16,899 bases of DNA, from contig CAZUWV010000029.1 in assembly GCA_964624255.1 (NCBI GenBank), positions 1-16,899 on the forward strand, written 5' to 3'. This DNA comes from JAUZQZ01 sp964624255 (lineage in GTDB: Bacteria; Pseudomonadota; Zetaproteobacteria; Mariprofundales; Mariprofundaceae). The position numbers and the translations under genes were made by a program. Under the pieces are notes generated by a model. The model searched no databases. It saw only the letters and a program-made list of their open reading frames with translations, and had not been told where the DNA came from. Below, piece after piece: positions 7,836 through 14,361 of the stretch; the stretch's first letter is position 1; each line of letters opens with the position of its first letter.

Positions 7836-8915
7836 TCATTCGGCTATCCGGACAGGCATACGATGGTTGCCATATGCATGATCGAAGCGCGAGAATCTAC
7901 CCGCAAGAGTGGTCCTGCATGCGGGGCAGCGGCCACGGTCCGTCACCCGATAATCCAGAATATTATACCAGTCACGTACAATGAGTTTGTTGCCGCAACC
8001 GGGGCATAAAGTCGTGCCGCCTTCCGTATCCTGCACGTTGCCGGTGTAGACGTAATGGAGGCCAACATCCCGCGCGATCTGCCGTGCGCGGCTCAAGGTG
8101 GATGGTGGCGTATGAGAAATATCCATCATCTTGTAGCCGGGATGGAAAGCCGAGAAATGCAGGGGTGTATCGGCACCCAGGTGTTTCATAATCCATTCGC
8201 TGCCACACTTGATTTCAGCATCTGAATCATTGTTGCCGGGGATGAGTAATGTGGTTATTTCCGTCCACACATCGGTTTCATGGACCAGATATTCGAGCGT
8301 ATCCAGCACGGGCTGCAGATGCCCGGCGCATAGCTTGTGATAGAAAGCTTCGCTAAAGGCCTTTAAGTCGACATTGGCGGCATCCATGTGCTTGAAAAAT
8401 TCAGCCCTCGCCTCGGGGTGAATATAACCCGCAGTAACAGCGACTGTTTTAATGCCGATGTTGTGACAGGCAATAGCTGTGTCCACCGCATATTCGAGAA
8501 AAATGACCGGGTCGTTATAGGTAAAGGAAACACTGGCACATCCCAATTCCCGCGCGGTTCTAGCAATCATTTCGGGGGATGCCTCATCGCACAGGCGATC
8601 AAATTCGCGCGATTTTGAGATGTCCCAGTTTTGACAGAAGCGACAGGCCAAGTTACACCCGGCAGTGCCAAAGGACAGAACGCTGCTACCGGGGAGGAAG
8701 TGGTTTAACGGCTTTTTCTCGATCGGGTCCACACAAAAACCGGAAGAGCGACCATAGGCGGTTAGCACGATTTGCTCGCCCTCGCATTTGCGAACAAAAC
8801 AAAGACCGCGTTGCCCGTCCTTCAGTTTACAGTCGCGCGGACAGATATCGCACTGGATACAACCATCATTGATCGCGTGCCAGTAGCGACCCGGAAAGTG
8901 TGCATTCGGATTCAC
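7836..8915 (-). CDS. AmmeMemoRadiSam system radical SAM enzyme
   Basis: Radical S-adenosylmethionine enzyme of unknown substrate, the third member of the AmmeMemoRadiSam trio. The 359-residue product has an N-terminal cysteine-rich section (CIQCDICPRDC...GLC) like that of PflA-related activases. The radical SAM cluster CNLACRFC (Cys87, Cys91, Cys94) follows, in the CxxxCxxC pattern. A TIM-barrel-like core contains DLKAF and TTLLIPGNND. The C-terminal knuckle has two Cys pairs (CPGC at 304-307 and CPAC at 330-333), likely binding zinc or a second cluster. The start is GTG at 8915, with AAGGAGG seven bases upstream; the longer frame to 8972 adds 19 unrelated residues. It follows AMMECR1 by 87 bp. 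The family call is firm; the reaction is not known to me. Confidence 0.93.
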   Translation of the reverse strand: MNPNAHFPGRYWHAINDGCIQCDICPRDCKLKDGQRGLCFVRKCEGEQIVLTAYGRSSGFCVDPIEKKPLNHFLPGSSVLSFGTAGCNLACRFCQNWDISKSREFDRLCDEASPEMIARTARELGCASVSFTYNDPVIFLEYAVDTAIACHNIGIKTVAVTAGYIHPEARAEFFKHMDAANVDLKAFSEAFYHKLCAGHLQPVLDTLEYLVHETDVWTEITTLLIPGNNDSDAEIKCGSEWIMKHLGADTPLHFSAFHPGYKMMDISHTPPSTLSRARQIARDVGLHYVYTGNVQDTEGGTTLCPGCGNKLIVRDWYNILDYRVTDRGRCPACRTTLAGRFSRFDHAYGNHRMPVRIAE

Positions 8916-9002
8916 CGAATTTCCTCCTTCGACTATCCTTGATCTGCCTGGCAGCGGGCAACGACCCAACACGCCAGCGCGATGTGCAGCGTTAACTGCT
9001 TT

Positions 9003-9551
9003 TCACTTTTCGCTGAATCTCTCGACCGTATATGTGTAGACTAGCACATTTGGATGCCAGAATCCGGGGGATAATCCGGCTTTGATCCGGAGATGAGCCA
9101 GGAATTGATATGCATTCGGCAATGACTTCCATACCTGAGGCAGGAAGGTGGCCTTCTGGTTTCCGTACTGAAATACCACGCCGTCCTGCCCCGGTCTGAT
9201 GTTAGCAATCATTTCTTCCTCGCTATGGACATCCAGTTTTCGCATGGGCGAGAGCAGTGAGACTTCAATATCTACTTTGACCAGTTCATGGGTTGTTAGC
9301 GGCGGAAAACGCGGATCATGGAGCGCGGCGGCAATGGCATTGGTATGAAGATCTCCGAGCAGCGACCGATGTGCTTCGAGCGAGCCGATACAGCCGCGCA
9401 GGCTACCATTCATGTTCAGAGTGACAAAGCAAGCACCTTTTTCCCATAGCCAGCCTTCCCGAGGTGCTACGAGCTTCGGGGACTGCCCAAGCGCATCAGA
9501 GATCGCCGATCTTGCGAGGCTTACAAGCATGTGTCCTTTATCTCCTGTCAT
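9003..9551 (-). CDS. AMMECR1-domain protein (AmmeMemoRadiSam system protein A)
   Basis: Bacterial homologue of the AMMECR1 domain, a small alpha/beta protein of unresolved biochemical role. The 182-residue product carries the hallmark LRGCIG at residues 51-56, preceded by FVTLNMNGS and followed by the conserved block AIAAALHDPRFPPL. The C-terminal part includes LPQVWKSLP and a GLSPGFW-type ending. The ATG at 9551 is supported by a strong GGAGG seven bases upstream; the longer frame to 9596 has no comparable site. It overlaps the Memo gene by 14 bp, indicating tight co-expression, and precedes the radical SAM gene. This gene order and strand arrangement is what defines the AmmeMemoRadiSam trio. 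It may be a partner or substrate carrier for the radical SAM enzyme, but that is inference. Confidence 0.93.
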   Translation of the reverse strand: MTGDKGHMLVSLARSAISDALGQSPKLVAPREGWLWEKGACFVTLNMNGSLRGCIGSLEAHRSLLGDLHTNAIAAALHDPRFPPLTTHELVKVDIEVSLLSPMRKLDVHSEEEMIANIRPGQDGVVFQYGNQKATFLPQVWKSLPNAYQFLAHLRIKAGLSPGFWHPNVLVYTYTVERFSEK

Positions 9552-10359
9552 GTATTTTCCTCCGAGGCTCCTCCTCGTTAAAGGCAAATGCTCCATAACC
9601 TACGACCCGCTGCTTGTCTCCTCCCGTATCACCTGAATTACGCAGGTCCAGTAAATGTGGCGTAAGGCCATGTTTGTCCGCGGCGACCAGCAGACCATTG
9701 ACAGGCGTGGCACCACAGGCCTGCTCATGATGGAGAGTCCATCGTCTATCGAGAATATGATCCGCAGTGATTCGATCTACGCGTTGCGCCTGTTGGTAGG
9801 GGAGATAGTGGGACAAATCAGAACTGATAATGATGAGTGTCTCACGGTTTTCCCAGAGCGTGTCCAGTACCTCGGCAACCTCTTCGGGGCTTACATCGCC
9901 AACAGCCAGGGGAACGAGGTTGAATTCTCCCAATACGCGCTGTAAAAAGGGGAGGTGTACCTCAAGGGAATGCTCCATGGCATGCGCGCTATCGCTCCGT
10001 ACGACTTGCGGTAGTGGCGCAATGCTTTGTATGGCTTTCTTGTCCAGCGGTACGTTACCGAGTGGCGTAGAAAAGAAATCTGCTTCGGGCAAGGCCAAGC
10101 CAGATACCCGTACGCGATGCACAGGCCCAAGCAACACTACGCGGCGGATATAGTCCATGCCCTGCAGCAAAACGAAGGCGCTGGCGGCAACGGGGCCGGA
10201 ATAGATGTAACCTGCATGCGGCACGATGAGCGCTTTGGGGCGCATGTCCATGGCAGAACCAACGTTTGCCAGCATAGTATCGACTTGCCGTAAAAGTGTA
10301 TCCGCATCCGCCGGATAGAACACCCCGGCAACGGCGGGCGGACGAATATGCGCACCCAT
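9538..10359 (-). CDS. Memo-family protein (AmmeMemoRadiSam system protein B)
   Basis: Memo-family protein, structurally related to class III extradiol dioxygenases and thought to bind iron or copper; the bacterial reaction is unknown. The 273-residue product is of usual length. Candidate metal ligands are His48 (VPHAGYIYSG), His81 (LGPVHRV) and Cys215 (ACGATPVNG), matching the order and rough spacing of the human MEMO1 site. Other conserved stretches are EHSLEVHLPF (129-138) and SSDLSHY (179-185). The ATG at 10359 has CAGGAG eight bases upstream. It lies 58 bp downstream of the DedA-like gene and overlaps the AMMECR1 gene by 14 bp, so it is the first gene of the trio. Confidence 0.94.
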   Translation of the reverse strand: MGAHIRPPAVAGVFYPADADTLLRQVDTMLANVGSAMDMRPKALIVPHAGYIYSGPVAASAFVLLQGMDYIRRVVLLGPVHRVRVSGLALPEADFFSTPLGNVPLDKKAIQSIAPLPQVVRSDSAHAMEHSLEVHLPFLQRVLGEFNLVPLAVGDVSPEEVAEVLDTLWENRETLIIISSDLSHYLPYQQAQRVDRITADHILDRRWTLHHEQACGATPVNGLLVAADKHGLTPHLLDLRNSGDTGGDKQRVVGYGAFAFNEEEPRRKIHDRR

Positions 10360-10417
10360 CGTATGAACTCCTGCACCCTCATTGTAGCCTGTCGAAGAGG
10401 CTTATGGTTAAACCGTG

Positions 10418-11005
10418 TTATTCATCCTTCATGTTATTCAAATGATTCTTAATATGGTGATGGCCAAAGCGGAAATAAAGGAGCATGCCGATACATCCCG
10501 CGACCGCGATGACGCCGATCAGTCCAACCATGCCAAAGTGGTGCAGGATGGCCAGTCCGGCCGTGCCCAGGGCTCGGCCCACGGCGTAGATGATAAGCGA
10601 CCAGCTCATGCAGTTGACAATCTGAAGCAGGAAAAAGCGCCAGAATTCAATGCTGGAGCAGCCGAACAGCAATGCGGCGGCAATACGTGTACCATATAAA
10701 TATTGAAAAATGAATATGGACCAGTGCGCATATTTATCCAGAATCAGGTTGGCTTTGGGATGGTGCCGTTCCAGAAAGGGGATCGATTCGATAATGGACA
10801 TGCCCTTCCAGCGGCCCAACATAAAGAATACAAGATGACCAGAAAATGCGCCCGATGCCGCAACCATAATCACTTTCCACGGTTCCATGATACCTGCCGC
10901 AGTGAGCGCGGATGCTGCGACGAAAACTGATTCCCCTTCGATGAATGTCCAGATGAAAACGGCCCAGTAGCCGTATTGCTCAACGAAATGCTGTGCCCAA
11001 TCCAT
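10418..11005 (-). CDS. DedA/VTT-domain membrane protein, YohD-like
   Basis: Inner-membrane protein of the DedA (VTT-domain) superfamily, members of which are implicated in lipid carrier or phospholipid translocation and membrane homeostasis. The 195-residue product has an N-terminal amphipathic start, FIEGESVFVAASAL, and a first re-entrant-type hydrophobic pair. FQYLYGTRIAAALLFGCSSI is the arginine-containing core motif seen in YohD-type members, and two further membrane helices precede a histidine-rich, charged tail. The ATG at 11005 overlaps the hisF stop (TGATG) and has AGGA five bases upstream, so translation is probably coupled to hisF. Downstream lies the Memo gene. Its substrate, and whether it works with the AmmeMemoRadiSam trio, cannot be told from sequence. 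Confidence 0.88.
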   Translation of the reverse strand: MDWAQHFVEQYGYWAVFIWTFIEGESVFVAASALTAAGIMEPWKVIMVAASGAFSGHLVFFMLGRWKGMSIIESIPFLERHHPKANLILDKYAHWSIFIFQYLYGTRIAAALLFGCSSIEFWRFFLLQIVNCMSWSLIIYAVGRALGTAGLAILHHFGMVGLIGVIAVAGCIGMLLYFRFGHHHIKNHLNNMKDE

Positions 11006-11760
11006 CAGATCCTGACCGGAATGCCGCGCTCAGCCAGGTATGCCTTGGCTTCAGGAATCGTGTGCTCGCCAAAATGAAAAATAGACGCGGCGAGCACCGC
11101 ATCGGCTTTGCCTTTTGTTAACCCATCCGCCATGTGCGCAAGGGTTCCCACACCTCCTGAGGCCACAACATTGGCCGGGATATGCTCCGCAATACTACGG
11201 GTCAACGGAATATCATAGCCCCTTTTGGTGCCGTCACAGTCCATGCTGGTCAGCAGTATTTCGCCAGCGCCATTATCGCTCATTTTCCGCGCCCACTCGA
11301 CCGCATTGATGCCTGTGGGTTTACGTCCACCATGTGTGAAACATTCCCAGTGATCATCCACACGCTTGGCATCTATGGCAACAACGATGGTTGAGGAACC
11401 AAAATGCCTGGCTGCATCTTCAACCAGTTCCGGATGGTGAATTGCAGCTGTATTGATGGATATTTTATCTGCCCCCGCATGTAACAGGTTTTCAATATCC
11501 TCCAATGTTTTGACGCCGCCGCCCACGGTTAGTGGTATGAATACATGCTCAGCGACATTGGTGACCATGTGGTAAAGCGTACCCCGATTTTCATGCGAGG
11601 CGCGGATATCCAGGAAGCATAACTCATCGGCACCCTGTTCATCGTAGCCAATAGCTGCTTCCACGGGGTCACCGGCATCCACGATGTCTACGAACTGTAC
11701 GCCCTTGACCACGCGACCATGTGCTACATCGAGGCAGGGGATGATCCGTTTCGATAGCAT
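11005..11760 (-). CDS. hisF: Imidazole glycerol phosphate synthase, cyclase subunit
   Basis: Cyclase half of imidazole glycerol phosphate synthase. It joins PRFAR with ammonia delivered from the HisH glutaminase, giving IGP and AICAR. The 251-residue (beta-alpha)8 barrel has catalytic Asp11 (IPCLDVAHGRVVKG) and Asp130 (VVAIDAKR), plus phosphate-binding LTVGGGVKT and ASGGVGT. The ATG at 11760 is fixed by the family N-terminus MLSKRIIPCLD. No Shine-Dalgarno sequence is seen upstream; the preceding bases belong to an inverted repeat. The frame stays open to 11949, but that extension is not HisF-like. It sits 97 bp after hisA and overlaps the DedA gene by 1 nt. The partner hisH is not in the window. 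Confidence 0.96.
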   Translation of the reverse strand: MLSKRIIPCLDVAHGRVVKGVQFVDIVDAGDPVEAAIGYDEQGADELCFLDIRASHENRGTLYHMVTNVAEHVFIPLTVGGGVKTLEDIENLLHAGADKISINTAAIHHPELVEDAARHFGSSTIVVAIDAKRVDDHWECFTHGGRKPTGINAVEWARKMSDNGAGEILLTSMDCDGTKRGYDIPLTRSIAEHIPANVVASGGVGTLAHMADGLTKGKADAVLAASIFHFGEHTIPEAKAYLAERGIPVRI

Positions 11761-11770
11761 CAGAATAAAG

Positions 11771-11845
11771 TACAAGCACAAAGATACAGGGGCGCAAGGT
11801 AGGGCGAGTTTTCCTTTATTTCTTTTATACCTTTGTGCCTTTGTA
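11771..11845. repeat. Inverted repeat in the hisA-hisF spacer
   Basis: Arms TACAAGCACAAAGATA (11771-11786) and TATACCTTTGTGCCTTTGTA (11826-11845) pair with a two-base bulge around the core GCACAAAG/CTTTGTGC. The AT-rich inner part spans about 39 nt. It fills most of the 97-bp spacer and contributes in-frame codons to an open extension of hisF. It resembles the ACAAAGGCACAAAG-type intergenic repeats I recall from various bacteria, but that link is from memory and unverified. Confidence 0.55.
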
Positions 11846-11857
11846 ATAAAAGAATAT

Positions 11858-12601
11858 TCATTCCAAATACTCCATGGCCCTAGTGAAATCCAGCGTGCCT
11901 TCGTAGATAGCACGGCCGGTGATGGCGCCGCAGATGCCATTATCAACACGCATGGCGCATGCCTTCACATCGCCTAGTATGGAGATACCACCGGACACAA
12001 TGACCGGAATGGAAATAGATTTGGCGAGTTTCAGAGTTTCGTCAATATTGGGGCCGGTCAGCATGCCATCACGGGCAATATCCGTGTAAATAATGGTACA
12101 AACACCGGCATCTTCAAAGGTTTTTGCCAGATTGATGGCAGAGATACCGGTTATATCATTCCATCCATGAACGGCGACCATCCCATCCCTGGCATCGATG
12201 CCAACACAGATTTGGCCAGGAAATGCTACGCATGCATCGGTCACCAGCTGGGGGTTGGATACGGCAGCGGAACCCAGAATGACACGTCCTACACCAAGAT
12301 TTAACGCATCTTCAATCGTTTTCAGGCTGCGTAACCCGCCACCGAGTTGAACGGGAATATTCAATGTATCGCAAATACTACGGATAGCCTCATTATTTTC
12401 CGGTTTTCCAGCGACGGCACCATCCAAATCAACCACATGCAGACGTGTGGCTCCCAGAGACTGCCAGTGTGCGGCCATTGTGGCGGGATTATCACCGTAA
12501 TCGGTTGCATCCTCCATACGTCCCTGCTCCAGACGCACGCAGTGGCCATTTTTCAGGTCGATGGCAGGGATCAGTTCAAATGATTTTCGTTGTTCAGCCA
12601 C
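11858..12601 (-). CDS. hisA: Phosphoribosylformimino-5-aminoimidazole carboxamide ribotide isomerase
   Basis: Converts ProFAR to PRFAR by an Amadori rearrangement, the histidine-pathway step just before HisF/HisH. The 247-residue (beta-alpha)8 barrel carries the first catalytic Asp in LIPAIDLKNGHCVRL (Asp15 here because of a 7-residue N-terminal extension). The second lies in CVGIDARDG (Asp136), and phosphate loops are at VQLGGGLRS and IVSGGIS. The GTG at 12601 is used; the ribosome site is modest (GGAAG). It is preceded by a short CATAAGTCCG repeat and the foldback element that separate it from gltD, so read-through from gltBD is possible but not certain. hisB and hisH, often adjacent, are absent here. 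Confidence 0.95.
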   Translation of the reverse strand: MAEQRKSFELIPAIDLKNGHCVRLEQGRMEDATDYGDNPATMAAHWQSLGATRLHVVDLDGAVAGKPENNEAIRSICDTLNIPVQLGGGLRSLKTIEDALNLGVGRVILGSAAVSNPQLVTDACVAFPGQICVGIDARDGMVAVHGWNDITGISAINLAKTFEDAGVCTIIYTDIARDGMLTGPNIDETLKLAKSISIPVIVSGGISILGDVKACAMRVDNGICGAITGRAIYEGTLDFTRAMEYLE

Positions 12602-12630
12602 GCGTCACTTCCGCCTTTTCCGTTTTATAT

Positions 12631-12652
12631 CATAAGTCCGACAGGGTCCTAG
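12631..12652. repeat. Third copy of the CATAAGTCCG-type end sequence
   Basis: Reads CATAAGTCCGACAGGGTCCT then AG. It matches the outer end of the emrB palindrome's right arm (5971-5992) at most positions, with differences mainly C/T or A/G, and also matches the reversed left arm. Here it is a solo end: no second arm is seen. Its last four bases, CTAG, are one of the duplicated target sites of the neighbouring foldback element. Confidence 0.55.
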
Positions 12653-12922
12653 GTCTGCCCTTTACCCACAGATCGTGCCACAGCGAGTCATCCGGTGGCC
12701 ATATGCAAGGCGCGCTCTCGAAGCAATGGTTGTATCCCTTGCAAGAGGGCGGAACGCAGCAGATGGCCGCAGGATGGCTCGCCCGAAGGGAGCCCTTGCA
12801 CACGGATCATACCTGCGTTGCGGCGCTTGCCAATGGAACAACCATAATCTGCGCACCGCGCCTTGGTCTGACCCGCGTGCAAGGGTTCTGTGGCATAATT
12901 TGTGGGTAAAGGGCAGCGCTAG
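12649..12922. mobile_element. 266-bp foldback MITE-like element with CTAG target duplication
   Basis: The element body is 12653-12918, flanked by CTAG at 12649-12652 and 12919-12922. The terminal inverted repeats contain CTGCCCTTTACCCACA on each side (26 of 29 matches over 12655-12683 versus 12888-12916). Pairing continues inward without gaps over 81 nt (49 of 81 by my count), with later blocks AAGGCGCG/CGCGCCTT and ATGGTTGT/ACAACCAT. The centre has a GGCTC/GAGCC hairpin at 12776-12794, so the whole element can fold back on itself. No transposase is encoded; the open frames across it are shadows. CTAG duplications suit mobilisation by an IS5-type transposase with a YTAR target, which is inference. 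This element, with the short repeat beside it, accounts for the gene-free stretch between hisA and gltD. Confidence 0.85.
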
Positions 12923-14361
12923 ACAGGCAACTTCGAGCTTCCCGTCAGCCATGTGTCTATGGCACGGGCACACTGGCGGCCTTCGCGGATTGCCCACACA
13001 ACCAGCGACTGACCCCGGCGCATGTCTCCGGCGGAAAATACCTTGTCGATACTGGTACGATAATCATCCGTATTGGCCAGCACGTTGCCGCGCGCATCCC
13101 TGTCTACGTTCAGTTCATCAATCAGTCCTTCGCGAACAGGGTGTACGAAGCCCATGGCCAACAGTACCAGATCGGCCTTCAGCTCGAATTTACTGCCATC
13201 CACTTCGGACATTTCCCATTGTTGACCGTTCTCACTTTGCGTCCACTTCACATGCGCACATTCGATGGCCGTTATATGTCCATTTTCATCGCCGATAAAA
13301 CGCCTGGTTGAAACGGAAAAATCGCGTTCACAACCTTCTTCCTGCGAGGTCGAGGTGCGCAGCCTCATCGGCCAGTCAGGCCATGTGAGTAGTTTATTCG
13401 GCACCTCAGGCGGCTCCGGCATGATTTCCAGTTGGGTTACGGATTCGGCACCCTGGCGGATGGAGGTACCAATACAGTCGGAACCGGTATCGCCACCACC
13501 GATGACGATTACATCCTTGCCCTCGGCTATTATACGCTGATCGTCAGCCATCTCATCGCCCAGTACGATTTGGGTTTGTTGTGACAGGAAGTCCATGGCG
13601 AAGTGGATACCATCCAGATCGCGCCCCGGAACAGACAGATTACGCGATTGTTCGGCACCACCCATCAGTGCTACCGCATCGAATTTGTCCAGTAACGCTT
13701 CGGTGGAAATATCAATACCAACGTGGGTGTTTTCTCTGAATTCCACACCTTCGGCATGCATCTGCGCCAGTCTGCGGTCGATGATATGCTTCTCAAACTT
13801 GAAATTCGGGATTCCGTAACGCATTAAACCACCCATGCGATCGTTTTTCTCGAACACCACTACATTATGACCTGCCCGCGCCAACTGCTGAGCGCAAGCC
13901 AGCCCCGCAGGGCCGGAACCGACGATAGCAATACGCTTGCCTGTTTTGTGTCTGGGGATTTCCGGCTTGATCCATCCGTTTTTCCATGCTTTTTCGACGA
14001 TGGCCAGTTCGATATTTTTGATCGTGACGGCATCGCCAATAAGGTTAACCGTACAGGCTTCTTCGCACGGGGCAGGGCAGATACGCCCCGTAAATTCAGG
14101 GAAATTATTGGTAGAATGCAAGACCTCGCTGGCTTCCCTCCATAGCCCTTTGTACACCAGATCATTCCAGTCCGGGATGATATTGTTGACCGGGCAGGCA
14201 TCGTGACAAAAAGGAACGCCACAGTCCATGCAACGCGCACCCTGCGTTTGCATATCCGCTGGTAATTTGTAGAACTCATTGAAATGCTCGATACGGTCCG
14301 CGACCGGGGTGTAACTCAGATTTTCGCGTGTATATTCCTTAAATCCCGTAGGCTTACCCAT
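12919..14361 (-). CDS. gltD: Glutamate synthase (NADPH), small subunit
   Basis: Electron-input subunit of glutamate synthase: takes electrons from NADPH through FAD and 4Fe-4S clusters to GltB. The 480-residue product is of normal length. N-terminal cluster cysteines are Cys44, 47, 52, 56 (CMDCGVPFCHDAC) and Cys95, 99, 103 (CPAPCEEAC). The FAD-binding motif is GSGPAG (148-153), the NADPH-binding motif GGGDTG (288-293), and the closing FAD motif is near FSAGDMRRGQSLVVWAI. The ATG at 14361 has GAGGAG seven bases upstream; the frame extends to 14529 but only through gltB shadow. It overlaps gltB by 8 bp (ATGGGTAA), a classic coupled pair. Its TAG stop lies within the CTAG target site of the foldback element, so the insertion leaves the protein unchanged. 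Confidence 0.97.
   Translation of the reverse strand: MGKPTGFKEYTRENLSYTPVADRIEHFNEFYKLPADMQTQGARCMDCGVPFCHDACPVNNIIPDWNDLVYKGLWREASEVLHSTNNFPEFTGRICPAPCEEACTVNLIGDAVTIKNIELAIVEKAWKNGWIKPEIPRHKTGKRIAIVGSGPAGLACAQQLARAGHNVVVFEKNDRMGGLMRYGIPNFKFEKHIIDRRLAQMHAEGVEFRENTHVGIDISTEALLDKFDAVALMGGAEQSRNLSVPGRDLDGIHFAMDFLSQQTQIVLGDEMADDQRIIAEGKDVIVIGGGDTGSDCIGTSIRQGAESVTQLEIMPEPPEVPNKLLTWPDWPMRLRTSTSQEEGCERDFSVSTRRFIGDENGHITAIECAHVKWTQSENGQQWEMSEVDGSKFELKADLVLLAMGFVHPVREGLIDELNVDRDARGNVLANTDDYRTSIDKVFSAGDMRRGQSLVVWAIREGRQCARAIDTWLTGSSKLPV

Noticed and set aside
8916..8972. Upstream start for the radical SAM gene
   Set aside because: AAGGAGG is positioned correctly for the GTG at 8915, and the extra 19 residues have no family counterpart.
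11761..11949. N-terminal extension of HisF reaching back into hisA
   Set aside because: The 63 added residues derive from the hisA 3' end and the inverted repeat; HisF proteins begin at MLSKRIIPCLD.
12675..13298. 207-codon plus-strand open frame across the foldback element and the gltD 3' end
   Set aside because: Its protein is Arg/Pro/His-rich shadow sequence antisense to gltD, has no recognisable domain, and changes character where it enters the element.
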